Shown here: positions 1 through 7,861 of the stretch, piece by piece
Layout of the letters: each line of letters starts with the position of its first letter
How positions within the stretch are numbered: the stretch's first letter is position 1
DNA from: Bacillota bacterium
GTDB lineage: Bacteria > Bacillota > Sulfobacillia > JAJZYS01 > JAJYTV01
Reading direction: 5' to 3'
Assembly: GCA_021799275.1 (NCBI GenBank)
Contig: JAJZAT010000024.1
Coordinates: 1 to 54,540, forward strand
Length of the DNA stretch: 54,540 bases
Made by a program: the position numbers and the translations under genes
Notes under the pieces: model-generated
Database searches by the model: none
What the model saw: only the letters and a program-made list of their open reading frames with translations
Told to the model about the DNA's origin: nothing

Positions 1-31
1 CCGCCAAGGCATCCTCTGCGGCCTCGGACAC
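1..31 (-). CDS. Possible 5' end of the next gene downstream of dpaA (partial, unidentified)
   Basis: On the minus strand a GGGGAGG ribosome-binding site is followed, 11 nt later, by GTG at 29-31. This opens a frame that runs off the left edge and reads V-S-E-A-A-E-D-A-L-A. Only ten codons are visible, so the product cannot be named. In Bacillus the gene after dpaA is dpaB (flavoprotein subunit of dipicolinate synthase), followed by asd. The visible residues do not resemble the usual DpaB start, so that identity is a guess from synteny only. The 92 bp between this start and dpaA show no clear terminator, so co-transcription is possible. Confidence 0.3.
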   Translation of the reverse strand, partial: MSEAAEDALA

Positions 32-123
32 CTGATTCGCGCCTCCCCGTGAGCACCACGTACCATATCCTACCGTGACAGCTCGACCTGGTGGCTCAAG
101 ATACCCGGTTTCTCAGCGTTCTC

Positions 124-1026
124 CTAGAGCTCAGCCGTCTCGTGCATGTCGCGCCAGAGGCTCAACACGGTGTCGGCCACAATGCGCCCCGCGGTGCGCG
201 GGGCGGTGATGCCCGGCAGCCCTGGCGCCAGATGAGCCTGGATGCCAATCTGCTTCGCCACCGCGAAGTCGGTCCCGCCCGGGGCTGTGGCGATGTCGAT
301 GATCACGCTGCCCTGCTGCATGCAGCGCAGAATCTCAGACGACAGCACCGGCGCGGGGATGGTGTTGAAGACCACTTCCGCGTCCGCCGCCAGATCCGCG
401 AGGTCCTCCATGCGATAGGGATGCACCCCGAGAGCGTAGGCTCTTGCGATATCGACCGATCCCCTGGCGCATACCGTGATGTCCGCGCCGAGCCCGCGCA
501 GGGTGCGGGCGAGCACGGTGCCGCTGCGGCCGAAGCCGAGCACGAGGATGCGGCTGCCGTGCAGGGTGTGATCGGTGTGCTGGATCGCGAGCTGGATCGC
601 GCCTTCCGCCGTTGGAACGGCGTTCCGCCAGGCGAACTCGTCACTCTCGCGGAACTCGACGAGCGTCACGCCGCAGGTGGCACAGGCCTGACGCAAGGCC
701 GCCGTCGCCGCGCCGATGAAGAGCGGCGCGCCGGGCCTCACCGCCCTGAGCGTCTCCGCCGTAAGCCGGGGGGGCGGCACATCCCCCGGCACAATCACGT
801 AGGCCACCTGTCCGAAGCGGTCGACGCCGCCCACCGGCGCCAGGAGAAGGTCGGCCCACCTCAGCACGTCTTCGAGCCGGTTCGCCAGGTACTGCACATC
901 GTCGGGCCATGGCAGGCAGACGGCACGCACGTCCATGCCATGGGCCGAAAAGATCCGTGCCACCTCCAGTTCCCGCCGGTCGCCGCCAATGATGCCCACG
1001 CGCACTCCCGTGAGATCGGATGCCAC
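124..1026 (-). CDS. dpaA: Dipicolinate synthase subunit A
   Basis: This is the NAD(P)-binding subunit of dipicolinate synthase (SpoVFA). With DpaB it oxidises the dihydrodipicolinate-pathway intermediate to dipicolinic acid in the mother cell, for loading into the spore core. The 300-aa product starts with a Rossmann-like GVRVGIIGGDRRELEVAR segment. It has a second nucleotide-binding stretch (ILVLGFGRSGTVLARTL) near residues 155-175 and the family C-terminal segment with PGLPGITAPRTAG. I chose GTG at 1024-1026 because GGGAGGTGG lies just before it; the open frame extends 20 codons further but has no SD there. Next to ymxH, dut, the M16 peptidase and ylxY it reproduces the Bacillus spoVFA neighbourhood. 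A SigK-like promoter lies directly upstream, which fits late mother-cell expression. Confidence 0.93.
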   Translation of the reverse strand: MASDLTGVRVGIIGGDRRELEVARIFSAHGMDVRAVCLPWPDDVQYLANRLEDVLRWADLLLAPVGGVDRFGQVAYVIVPGDVPPPRLTAETLRAVRPGAPLFIGAATAALRQACATCGVTLVEFRESDEFAWRNAVPTAEGAIQLAIQHTDHTLHGSRILVLGFGRSGTVLARTLRGLGADITVCARGSVDIARAYALGVHPYRMEDLADLAADAEVVFNTIPAPVLSSEILRCMQQGSVIIDIATAPGGTDFAVAKQIGIQAHLAPGLPGITAPRTAGRIVADTVLSLWRDMHETAEL

Positions 1027-1051
1027 GCTGCCACCTCCCCGGGTCCGGCGA

Positions 1052-1079
1052 CATGGTATGCGTCCACCTGACCACGGGT
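1052..1079 (-). promoter_or_regulatory. Candidate SigK-type promoter of dpaA
   Basis: On the minus strand an AC dinucleotide (1078-1079) is followed after 17 nt by CATACCATG (1052-1060). This is one base from the SigK -10 consensus CATAnnnTA. Transcription would start about 8 nt further on, just before the GGGAGGTGG site and GTG start of dpaA. SigK drives spoVFA in Bacillus subtilis. The motif is short, so the call depends on its position between an upstream terminator and dpaA. Confidence 0.4.
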
Positions 1080-1086
1080 GCGGCAT

Positions 1087-1118
1087 GGAAAACGGGCCGA
1101 CCCCGAGGGGCCGGCCCG
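1087..1118 (-). terminator. Rho-independent terminator after the YflT-type stress gene
   Basis: Read on the minus strand, an 11-bp G+C-rich stem with one mismatch and a 2-nt loop (1093-1118) is followed by TTTTCC. It lies 17 nt past the stop of the stress-protein gene. It separates that gene from dpaA, which therefore needs its own promoter. Confidence 0.75.
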
Positions 1119-1134
1119 CGATCGCCGATCAGCT

Positions 1135-1614
1135 TCAGTCCATCTCCACGTCGTGCGCGCCCTGGGCCTGGACCACGCTGCGCGCCGTCTCCATCTTCTC
1201 GCCGTCGCCCTGCACCGTCACGACCGAGTGGCCGTGTTTCAGTTCATCCTCGTAGCGCTTGGTGCTGGCCGCGGGAATTCCCATGTCCATGAAGGCGCCC
1301 GCAAGGCCGCCGGCCGTGGCGCCCGTCAAGGCGGCCGCCAAAGGGCCTGCGGCAAGCAGAGGACCGATGCCCGGGATCGCAATCGCGCCGGCGGCCGCGA
1401 GCAGTCCCGCCGCCCCGCCAATCCCCGCGCCCCATGCGGTACCGTCCACCACGGAGTCCTGGCGGCCGCCGTGGTCGTCACCCTGCCGATGGTGCCTGTC
1501 GTCCGGCGTGATCAGCGAAACGTTGTCGTCGCCGAAGCCTTGCGCCTCGAGCTGCCGGACCGCTTCGCGCGCCCTCTCCTGGTTCTGGAACGCCGCCACC
1601 AACGTATGAGCCAT
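1135..1614 (-). CDS. General stress protein, YflT/GSP17M-type domain
   Basis: A 159-aa protein. The N-terminus MAHTLVAAFQNQERAREAVR and the following QGFGDDNVSLIT match the heat-induced stress protein YflT domain, a small alpha/beta fold named from general stress protein 17M of Bacillus. Residues about 60-110 form a Gly/Ala-rich hydrophobic stretch of the glycine-zipper kind, suggesting membrane insertion or self-association. The C-terminal part (HSVVTVQGDGEKMETARSVV) forms a second short alpha/beta unit. The biochemical role is unknown. The ATG at 1612-1614 is preceded by GGGGGTGG, which can pair in a hairpin. The gene follows ymxH by 43 nt on the same strand and ends in a clear terminator. 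Confidence 0.8.
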   Translation of the reverse strand: MAHTLVAAFQNQERAREAVRQLEAQGFGDDNVSLITPDDRHHRQGDDHGGRQDSVVDGTAWGAGIGGAAGLLAAAGAIAIPGIGPLLAAGPLAAALTGATAGGLAGAFMDMGIPAASTKRYEDELKHGHSVVTVQGDGEKMETARSVVQAQGAHDVEMD

Positions 1615-1621
1615 GGCGCAT

Positions 1622-1652
1622 CCACCCCCGGGACTACCTTCCCCGTGGGTGG
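1622..1652 (-). promoter_or_regulatory. Hairpin that can hide the ribosome-binding site of the stress gene
   Basis: CCACCC (1622-1627) can pair with GGGTGG (1647-1652), and GGG (1630-1632) with part of the C-run at 1641-1644. On the minus-strand transcript the 3' arm is the GGGGGTGG that acts as SD for the YflT-type gene. No T-tract follows, so it is not a typical terminator. Whether it regulates is inference. Confidence 0.35.
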
Positions 1653-1657
1653 ATCGA

Positions 1658-1903
1658 TCAATCCCTGAGCCGCGTGGCCTCGACGTCGACGATCATGACC
1701 TCCGGTCCGATGCGGCGCACGGCCTCCCAGGGAATCGCGAGCGAGCGCCGGCGCTGCCAGAGCCCGCCGCGCGCCGGCAGGAGAAGTTCCTGGATCTCGC
1801 CGGTCTCGGGATCGAAGAGGATCTCGGTATCCCCCACGAGCCCGACGCGCGATCCGTCGTAAAGGTTGATGATCTCGCGGCTGTGCAGTTCCGAAAGGCG
1901 CAT
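1658..1903 (-). CDS. ymxH: YlmC/YmxH family PRC-barrel protein
   Basis: An 81-aa protein starting MRLSELHSREIINLYDGSRV and continuing GLVGDTEILFDPETGEI, the hallmark of the YlmC/YmxH sporulation-associated family with a PRC-barrel fold. It ends in IPWEAVRRIGPEVMIVDV. Molecular function is unknown; related proteins occur in spore formers near spoVFA or sigE/sigG loci. GGAGGGG precedes the ATG at 1901-1903. It is flanked by dut (52 nt upstream) and the stress gene, in the same place as ymxH of Bacillus. Confidence 0.85.
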   Translation of the reverse strand: MRLSELHSREIINLYDGSRVGLVGDTEILFDPETGEIQELLLPARGGLWQRRRSLAIPWEAVRRIGPEVMIVDVEATRLRD

Positions 1904-1955
1904 GCCTCGTCCCCTCCGCGAAGAGCCTATGCGGTCCTCGCCGCGCCCATGCGCC

Positions 1956-2378
1956 TCAGCGCCCGGTGTGCCCGAACCCGCGCTGCCCGCGCTCGGTGTC
2001 GTCGATCGGTCCCTCGGAAAAACTTGCGCGCACCACGGGCGCGAGCACGATCTGCGCGATCCGCTCGCCCGCCTTGACGGTATAGTCCGTGTCGCGGTGG
2101 CTGAAGAGCAGCACCATGAGCTCACCGCGGTAGTCGGGATCGATGGTGCCAAAGTGCGCGAAGATGCCCTCGTGCAACGCGAGACCGGAACGGGGCCGCA
2201 CCTGCGCCTCGACATCCGTCGGCAGGCCGAGCGCGATCGCCGTGGGTACGAGAGCCCGCCCCCGAGCCGGCACCACCACGTCCTCGGCAGCGTAGACATC
2301 GTAACCCGCAGCCCCGGGCGAAGCCTGGTGCGGCAAGCGGCCGGTCGGCCGCAGGAGGCGGACGGTCACCTTGAACAT
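1956..2378 (-). CDS. dut: dUTP diphosphatase
   Basis: Trimeric dUTPase, hydrolysing dUTP to dUMP and pyrophosphate. This keeps uracil out of DNA and feeds thymidylate synthesis. All five motifs are visible in order in the 140-aa product: AGYDVYAAED (1), RPRSGLA (2), GTIDPDYRGEL (3), AGERIAQIVL (4) and the C-terminal RGQRGFGHTGR (5), a variant of RGxxGFGSTG with His in place of the usual Ser. The ATG at 2376-2378 has GGAGG about 8 nt upstream, at the end of the M16 peptidase gene, from which it is separated by 3 nt. The two are almost surely co-transcribed. Confidence 0.95.
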   Translation of the reverse strand: MFKVTVRLLRPTGRLPHQASPGAAGYDVYAAEDVVVPARGRALVPTAIALGLPTDVEAQVRPRSGLALHEGIFAHFGTIDPDYRGELMVLLFSHRDTDYTVKAGERIAQIVLAPVVRASFSEGPIDDTERGQRGFGHTGR

Positions 2379-2381
2379 CAG

Positions 2382-3650
2382 CTATGCCTCCTCCAGGACC
2401 GATGCGAAGGTACCGCGCAGCAGCCCCCTCTCGGGGTGCAGCGCGACGATGCGCCAGGTTGCCGGGTCGAGAAGTGCCTCCGCCTCACGCCTTAGGTCGT
2501 CGCCCTGCACCGCCCGCATCCGGCCGAGTTCCTCCTCGACGCTTTCGCAGCGCTCCAGCTCCAGGATCTGCAGGGCCAGCCGCTCGACGCGCGCGAAGGG
2601 GGAGTCGAGAGCGAGCAGGAAGGAGCCGACGGCGGAGCGCCGAAGCCGCGCGACGTCGTCCTCGCGCCAGCGCCTGCGGCGCAGCCGCAGGGCCTCCTCG
2701 CGCATCGCCAAAAGGCCCTCGCGCAGCGCATCCTCCGGCAGGTCCGCATAGACCGCCCACAGGCCACCGTCGCGATACGCCGTGTCGTAGCTGTAGACAC
2801 CGTAGGAGAGCGCGAGTTCCTCGCGCAGACGCGTGAAGAGAAGAGCGTTCGGGCCCCCGCCGAGCTCCTGCACGAGCATCTCCTGCGCCGCCAGGGACGG
2901 GTCGCCCAAACTGCGGGCCGGCCCGCCGACGGCCACGTGCACCTGGGACGCCCTGGCCTCTTCCGGCGCCGTCTCGCCGCCGCGCCCCGGTCCGGCGCGA
3001 CGGCGTGGCGAAGGAGCCGGCGGCATCTGCGGCGGGAAGAGTGCCTGGGTCCAGCGGCGCACGTCCTCGCGCGAAACGGGGCCGGCCACCGCCAGCACCG
3101 CCTGATCGAGGCGCCAGTGCCGGCCATGGAACGCCCGCACCGCCCGGCTGTCAAGCGCCGTGAACTGCGCAGGCGCCCCGAGCACCGCGCGGCTGAGCGG
3201 CCGGCCGGCGAAGACCTCGGCCTCGAGCAGGTCGCAGACGTACTCCTCGGGATTCTGCAGCCAGAGCTGGTACTCCTCAGTCACGACGTCGATCTCGCGG
3301 CGCAGGTCGCGCGTCAGAAGGCGCGGGCGCAAAAAGAGTTCCGCGAGCATCTCGAGGAAGCCCTCGACACCCTGCGGCAGGGTGCGGCCCCAAAGGCACG
3401 TGTATTCCTTGGTGGTGTAGGCGTTGAGTTCGCCGCCGTCCTCGTCGATGCGCCGGCTCAGCTCGTCGCCCGCATACTTCTCCGTGCCACGGAAGACGAG
3501 GTGCTCCAAGAGGTGGGCGATGCCCGCCTCGCCCTCTGGCTCGTCCACGACGCCGGCGCGCACGAAGAGGCCGAGCGAGACGCCCTGCAGCCAGGGCGCC
3601 TCCTCGACCAGCAAGCGGAGTCCCGATGGCAGCCGCTGCGCCTCAAGCAA
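2382..3650 (-). CDS. mlpA: M16 family zinc peptidase (MlpA/YmxG type)
   Basis: A 422-aa single-chain M16 peptidase. The inverted zinc motif HLLEH is at residues 46-50 (context GIAHLLEHLVFRGT), with a downstream Glu in VVTEEYQLWL as the third ligand. Family members are cytosolic or processing-type oligopeptidases related to mitochondrial processing peptidase. In Bacillus the orthologue follows ylxY, as here. The C-terminal half has the second M16 fold, with the R/Y-type segment LREELALSYGVYSYDT. The start is TTG at 3648-3650, overlapping the ylxY stop by 8 nt. The nearest SD is weak (AGGACGA), suggesting translational coupling to ylxY. Confidence 0.9.
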   Translation of the reverse strand: MLEAQRLPSGLRLLVEEAPWLQGVSLGLFVRAGVVDEPEGEAGIAHLLEHLVFRGTEKYAGDELSRRIDEDGGELNAYTTKEYTCLWGRTLPQGVEGFLEMLAELFLRPRLLTRDLRREIDVVTEEYQLWLQNPEEYVCDLLEAEVFAGRPLSRAVLGAPAQFTALDSRAVRAFHGRHWRLDQAVLAVAGPVSREDVRRWTQALFPPQMPPAPSPRRRAGPGRGGETAPEEARASQVHVAVGGPARSLGDPSLAAQEMLVQELGGGPNALLFTRLREELALSYGVYSYDTAYRDGGLWAVYADLPEDALREGLLAMREEALRLRRRRWREDDVARLRRSAVGSFLLALDSPFARVERLALQILELERCESVEEELGRMRAVQGDDLRREAEALLDPATWRIVALHPERGLLRGTFASVLEEA

Positions 3651-4338
3651 TCGTCCTGTGCCTGCTCATACCTCCTTGTTCGCCCGCCGGCGCCTGGCGT
3701 CCTGCCGACCTGAGGAGCTCCTGCACCCCGACCACCTGGTAGCCGCGTGCCTTGAGTTCCTTGAGGAGCCCTGGCAGGGCCGCCGCCGTACGGTCGGTCG
3801 GGTGCATGAGCACGATCGCGCCGGGCTTGAGGCGCGCGAGCACGCGGGACTTGATGATGTCGGGCGTATGCCAGGTCCGCCAGTCTATCGTGTCGATGCT
3901 CCACATCACGACCCGCACGCCTTCCTGCTTGGCCGCTTCGAACACCGCGGGACTCAGCTCGCCATAGGCGGGAGCGTAGAGCGTCGGGTGCACGCCAGTC
4001 GCGCGGGCGATCTTCTCGTCCGCCACCGCGATCTCCCGCACGTTGTCCGCGACGCCCAAGCTCCCCACGTGACGGTGACCGTCGCCATGGCTGCCGATCT
4101 CCATGCCTTCCTGCCGCAGCATGCGCGCGAGATCGGGGTGCTTCTCCGCCCACTGTCCGCCGAGGAAGAAGGTGGCGTGCGCGCCTTGCGCCTTGAGGGC
4201 CGCCACGATCGGCTGCACGTATTCGCTGCCCCACACGACGTTGACGGTCAGCGCGATGACGGGACGTGTCGTCGGGACTTCCCGCAGTTCCGGTAGGTGT
4301 GCCGCCTGGAGCCAGAGGTGCGCGAGCAGCGCCAGCAT
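3643..4338 (-). CDS. ylxY: YlxY-type polysaccharide deacetylase-like protein
   Basis: A 231-aa NodB-fold protein located between pnp and the M16 peptidase as in Bacillus. A short hydrophobic N-terminus (MLALLAHLWL) may be a signal or anchor. The second NodB motif is intact around residues 83-90 (SHGDGHRH), supplying metal-ligand histidines. Motif 1 is altered: the usual TFDDG is TVNVVWG at residues 31-37, so the metal-binding and catalytic aspartates are missing. The WSIDTIDW segment and LKPGAIVLMHP near the C-terminus are typical of the fold. The protein is probably a sporulation-linked wall protein with changed or lost deacetylase activity. GGGAGGG precedes the ATG at 4336-4338. Confidence 0.88.
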   Translation of the reverse strand: MLALLAHLWLQAAHLPELREVPTTRPVIALTVNVVWGSEYVQPIVAALKAQGAHATFFLGGQWAEKHPDLARMLRQEGMEIGSHGDGHRHVGSLGVADNVREIAVADEKIARATGVHPTLYAPAYGELSPAVFEAAKQEGVRVVMWSIDTIDWRTWHTPDIIKSRVLARLKPGAIVLMHPTDRTAAALPGLLKELKARGYQVVGVQELLRSAGRQAPAGEQGGMSRHRTIA

Positions 4339-4384
4339 CGTCCATCCCTCCCGGCGTAGCTTGCCCAATGGCCTGCGCCGCAAG

Positions 4385-4418
4385 GGAAAAGCCGCCGTCC
4401 CCGCAAGGACGGCGGCTT
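4385..4418 (-). terminator. Rho-independent terminator after the membrane protein gene
   Basis: On the minus strand an 11-bp perfect stem (4390-4400 with 4407-4417) and 6-nt loop are followed by TTTTCCC. It lies between the membrane-protein gene and ylxY. ylxY and the genes after it therefore need read-through or their own promoter. Confidence 0.85.
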
Positions 4419-4433
4419 CCGAGACGCCTCGGA

Positions 4434-5117
4434 TCAGGCGCTGCGCGAGACCTCCTGGCGGCGCGGCACTTCGTTGCTGCCAGCGACGCCGAAGTAAAGG
4501 AGCAGCATGCCGATGATCTGTCCGGGGAAGAAGAGCAGGCCGGAACCGAGGCCCGCGCTCGTGTCGGCGATGACGAACACGATGCCGCCGAGCGCGATCA
4601 GGAGGTTGTAGGACTGCCGCGAGCGCCACCAGGAGTAGAGCGCGCCGAGGATCAGCGCCGCTCCTCCCAGGGTGCCGAGTACGATGTAGGCGGTCACCAC
4701 GAGAGCCGAGGGCGCCACGTTCGAGACCCTCGCCGACGCCTGGAGGACGTTCGAGAGGTAGCCCGCGTGGAGCGGCGTCGCGATGGCGCCCATGAGGCCC
4801 ACCAGCGCGAACAGCCAGATGGCCGCAAGGAACCAGTGGCCGAAGCGGCGCCAGATCAGATAGATCGTGCCTGCGCCCATGAACCCCGGCACGGCGGCCG
4901 AGAGCACGATGTAGCTGCGGTAGTCCCAACCGGCGAAGCCGCCCTGCGCGAAGCCGATCAGCTGCGTCAGCGCGGCCAGTGTGGCGAGCGCGAACGACAC
5001 CGTCCACCACAGCGCGTACGGCCGATGCTTCGCCCCGTACTTGCGGCCAAGCTGGCTTGCCAGGATTGCACCCACGACCACCGTCGCAATCGCCGCAACC
5101 CACAGAAACGCTGTCAT
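4434..5117 (-). CDS. Integral membrane protein of unknown function
   Basis: A 227-aa protein with about seven hydrophobic segments. The first is near residues 4-22 (FLWVAAIATVVVGAILA), others near 38-55, 68-88, 95-115, 135-160, 170-185 and 195-212. Short charged loops separate them and the tail is basic (RRQEVSRSA). I recognise no catalytic motif and no family. Histidines, tryptophans and tyrosines occur in several segments but not in a pattern I can assign. It lies 27 nt after pnp on the same strand and ends in a strong terminator. It interrupts the usual pnp-ylxY adjacency and looks like a lineage-specific insertion. ATG at 5115-5117 has GGAGGGGGAG upstream. Confidence 0.8.
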   Translation of the reverse strand: MTAFLWVAAIATVVVGAILASQLGRKYGAKHRPYALWWTVSFALATLAALTQLIGFAQGGFAGWDYRSYIVLSAAVPGFMGAGTIYLIWRRFGHWFLAAIWLFALVGLMGAIATPLHAGYLSNVLQASARVSNVAPSALVVTAYIVLGTLGGAALILGALYSWWRSRQSYNLLIALGGIVFVIADTSAGLGSGLLFFPGQIIGMLLLYFGVAGSNEVPRRQEVSRSA

Positions 5118-5144
5118 CCGTCTCCCCCTCCCTCGGATGGCGGC

Positions 5145-7241
5145 TCAGCGCGTCAGAAGCGCCTTGTGCGACAGGTTGAGCCGCCCCATGTGGTCGATCT
5201 CGACGACCTTGACGTCGAGTTCGTCACCGACCTGCACCACATCCTCCACCTTGCCGACACGATCGAGGGCCAGCTGGGAGATGTGCACGAGACCCTCCTT
5301 GCCCGGCAGGATCTCGACAAAGGCGCCAAAGTTCATCAGGCGCGTCACGCGGCCGTGGTAGACTTCTCCCACCTCCGGCTCCTTGACGATCGCCTGGATG
5401 CGGTTGATGGCCTGCTGGGCCATGTCGGCGTTGACGGCCGCGATGTAGATCGTGCCGTCGTCGTGGATGTCGATCTCCACCTTCTTCTGGCCGACCTTCG
5501 TCTCGTCGATGATCTTGTTGATCATCTTACCGCCTGGTCCGATCACTTCGCGGATCTTGTCCGGGTTGATGTGCAGCACGGTGATGCGCGGAGCGTGCGG
5601 CGACATCTCCGTGCGCGGCTCCCTGATCACCTCGAGCATCTTGCCGAGGATGAAGAGCCGCCCCTTGCGCGCCTGTTCGAGGGCCCGTTCGAGGATGGCC
5701 CAGTCAAGACCGGCGATCTTGATGTCCATCTGGATGGCGTTGATGCCGTCGGCCGTGCCCGCCACCTTGAAGTCCATGTCGCCGAGCTCGTCCTCGAGCC
5801 CCTGGATGTCCGTGAGGACCGCGACCTCGTCGCCTTCCTTGACGAGTCCCATCGCGACGCCCGCGACCGGGGCCTCGATCGGCACGCCCGCGTCCATCAG
5901 GGCGAGGGTCGAGCCGCAGACGGAGGCCATCGAGGTGGAGCCGTTCGACTCGAGCACCTCGGAGACGAGGCGGATCGTGTAGGGGAACTGCTCCTCCGGC
6001 GGAATCATGGGCAGAAGCGAGCGCTCCGCCAGGGCGCCGTGGCCGATGGAACGCCGGCTTGGCGCGCGCAGCGGCCTCGTCTCGCCCGTGGAGAACGGCG
6101 GGAAGTTGTAATGGTGGATGTAGCGCTTGGACTCGTCCGACCCGATGTCGTCAAGGCGCTGCATGTCCGAGATGGCGCCCAGCGTGCAGGTCGTCATGAC
6201 CTGCGTCTGGCCGCGGGTGAAGAGGCCCGAGCCATGCGTGCGCGGCAGCACCGAGACCTCGACCGAGATCGGCCGGATCTCCTCGAGCTTGCGCCCGTCG
6301 GCGCGCACGCCCTCGCGCAGGATGAGCCGCCGCATCACGGTCTTGCGTGCCGCCTTGAGGGCGTCCTGCACCTCGAGACCACGCTCCGGGAAACGCTCGG
6401 CCATGGCCGCCGTCACTTCCGACTCGAGCACGGCCGTGTCCGCCTCGCGCTGCAGCTTGTCCGCGTTGCGCATGGCGCCTTCCAGCCGACCGGCCAGAAC
6501 TTCCTCGACCGCGGCGCGGATTTCCGTCGAGGGCGGCACGATCGGGTAGCCGCCCTTTTCGCGCCCCGCCTTCTCGCGCAGTTCCTCCTGCAAGGCGATC
6601 ACGATCTGGTTCTGCTCGTAGCCGAAGCGGATGGCCTGCAGGACATCCTGCTCGGTGACCCGATGCGCCCCCGCCTCGATCATCACGACGGCGTCCTGCT
6701 TGCTCGCGACAGCCAGGTGCATGCGGCTCTGGTCGTCCTCATCCAAGGTCGGGTTGAGCACGTACTCGCCGTTCAAGAACCCGACGATCGCGCCGGAGAC
6801 CGGACCGTCGAACGGAATGTCGGAGATATGCAGGGACGCTGACGCCCCGATCATGCCGGCGATCTCGACCGGGCAGTCGTGGTCGACCGAGAGCACCGTG
6901 ATGATCACCTGCACGTCGTTGTGAAAGCCCTTGGGGAAGAGCGGACGCAAGGCGCGGTCGGTGAGGCGCGACGAGAGGATGCCCTTCTCGCTCGAGCGTC
7001 CCTCGCGCTTGATGTAGCCGCCCGGGATGCGGCCGACCGCGTAGAGCCTTTCCTCATAGTCGATGGTCAGGGGGAAGAAGTCGATCCCCTCGCGCGGCGC
7101 GCGCGATGCTACGGCCGTCGCCAGAACGACCGTGTCGCCGTAACTCACCAGCACCGCCCCGTTCGCCTGCTTGGCGAGCCGGCCCGTTTCCAGCACGAGC
7201 CTCCGCCCGCCCCAATCTTTCTCGACGCGCACTACCGCCAA
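5145..7241 (-). CDS. pnp: Polyribonucleotide nucleotidyltransferase (PNPase)
   Basis: PNPase degrades RNA 3' to 5' by phosphorolysis and is central to mRNA turnover. The 698-aa product has two RNase PH domains (about 10-140 and 310-540) separated by an alpha-helical domain. A KH domain follows, with the GxxG loop in [12 protein letters not shown] around residue 560, and then an S1 domain ([20 protein letters not shown], about 620-690). The second core carries [26 protein letters not shown]-type residues, with the active Asp in the conserved [12 protein letters not shown] stretch. The start is TTG at 7239-7241 with AAGGAGGG about 9 nt upstream. It is preceded by rpsO and that gene's terminator, the standard rpsO-pnp pair. 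Confidence 0.97.
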   Translation of the reverse strand: MAVVRVEKDWGGRRLVLETGRLAKQANGAVLVSYGDTVVLATAVASRAPREGIDFFPLTIDYEERLYAVGRIPGGYIKREGRSSEKGILSSRLTDRALRPLFPKGFHNDVQVIITVLSVDHDCPVEIAGMIGASASLHISDIPFDGPVSGAIVGFLNGEYVLNPTLDEDDQSRMHLAVASKQDAVVMIEAGAHRVTEQDVLQAIRFGYEQNQIVIALQEELREKAGREKGGYPIVPPSTEIRAAVEEVLAGRLEGAMRNADKLQREADTAVLESEVTAAMAERFPERGLEVQDALKAARKTVMRRLILREGVRADGRKLEEIRPISVEVSVLPRTHGSGLFTRGQTQVMTTCTLGAISDMQRLDDIGSDESKRYIHHYNFPPFSTGETRPLRAPSRRSIGHGALAERSLLPMIPPEEQFPYTIRLVSEVLESNGSTSMASVCGSTLALMDAGVPIEAPVAGVAMGLVKEGDEVAVLTDIQGLEDELGDMDFKVAGTADGINAIQMDIKIAGLDWAILERALEQARKGRLFILGKMLEVIREPRTEMSPHAPRITVLHINPDKIREVIGPGGKMINKIIDETKVGQKKVEIDIHDDGTIYIAAVNADMAQQAINRIQAIVKEPEVGEVYHGRVTRLMNFGAFVEILPGKEGLVHISQLALDRVGKVEDVVQVGDELDVKVVEIDHMGRLNLSHKALLTR

Positions 7242-7281
7242 GGCAGCGCCCTCCTTTTCCGGTCAACGCGGTTCCCATGGC

Positions 7282-7310
7282 AAAGAGGGAGCGGGCTTGC
7301 CCGCTCCCTC
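7282..7310 (-). terminator. Terminator between rpsO and pnp
   Basis: A perfect 12-bp stem (7285-7296 with 7299-7310) closes a 2-nt loop and is followed on the minus strand by TTTG. Such partial terminators between rpsO and pnp are common and tune the ratio of S15 to PNPase. Confidence 0.75.
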
Positions 7311-7316
7311 GCTCGC

Positions 7317-7586
7317 TCAGTGACGGAGTCCCAGCTGCTCGGCGATCGCCCGGTAGCGGTCAGGCGCATTGGCACGCAGGTAGTTGAGCAGTGCCCGGCG
7401 CCGCCCGACCATCTTCAGGAGTCCTCGCCGCGAATGGAAATCCTTCTTGTGCAGGCGCAGGTGATCGGTGAGGTACGTGATGCGCTCGGTGAGTAGGGCG
7501 ATCTGCACCTCGGGCGACCCGGTGTCACCCTCGTGCCTGCCGTACTTCACCATGATTCCCTGCTTCTTCTCACTCTCGAGAGCCAA
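7317..7586 (-). CDS. rpsO: 30S ribosomal protein S15
   Basis: S15 binds the central domain of 16S rRNA and nucleates platform assembly. The 89-aa product has the full family pattern: [20 protein letters not shown], then [16 protein letters not shown] and [11 protein letters not shown]. Its length is normal. The start is TTG at 7584-7586, with AGGAGG about 7 nt upstream. rpsO is followed by a terminator and pnp. Confidence 0.97.
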   Translation of the reverse strand: MALESEKKQGIMVKYGRHEGDTGSPEVQIALLTERITYLTDHLRLHKKDFHSRRGLLKMVGRRRALLNYLRANAPDRYRAIAEQLGLRH

Positions 7587-7649
7587 TATGGATCCTCCTA
7601 CGTGCCCGCCGCGCAGCCCGTGCCGCGCAGGGGTGCAAATTGAAGAGGC

Positions 7650-7844
7650 CTAGTGCAATTCGGCCCGCGGCCGATCCGGCTCCCAGATGGCGTACAGCGC
7701 CTCGACAAACGCCTGCTCCCTTGCGTCCTGCGCCCCCGTCTCGCGATAGAGCGCTTCGAGGCGTCGCCTGAGGAGTCGAAACTCCCGGGAGAGCACGATC
7801 GAGGTGAACCGCTGCAGAAGCTCCTCTGGTCCGTAATCGTCCAG
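7650..7844 (-). CDS. Small conserved-looking protein of unknown function, probable CTG start
   Basis: A 64-residue, charged, helix-forming protein: DDYGPEELLQRFTSIVLSRE, then FRLLRRRLEALYRETGAQDA and REQAFVEALYAIWEPDR. Amphipathic helices and no Cys suggest a small soluble or coiled-coil protein. I do not recognise the family. The frame first contains ATG at 7872-7874, but that start has no SD and overlaps the end of ribF. A perfect AGGAGGT (7854-7860) lies exactly 9 nt before CTG at 7842-7844, where the compact protein-like sequence begins. CTG is therefore the best start. The gene sits between ribF and rpsO on the same strand. Confidence 0.6.
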   Translation of the reverse strand: MDDYGPEELLQRFTSIVLSREFRLLRRRLEALYRETGAQDAREQAFVEALYAIWEPDRPRAELH

Positions 7845-7861
7845 AGCCGAGGCACCTCCTC

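Noticed and set aside
4266-6842. 858-codon plus-strand ORF opposite pnp
   Set aside because: It is the antisense shadow of pnp and an adjacent gene in G+C-rich sequence; composition is rich in His/Arg/Asp/Leu and shows no domain.
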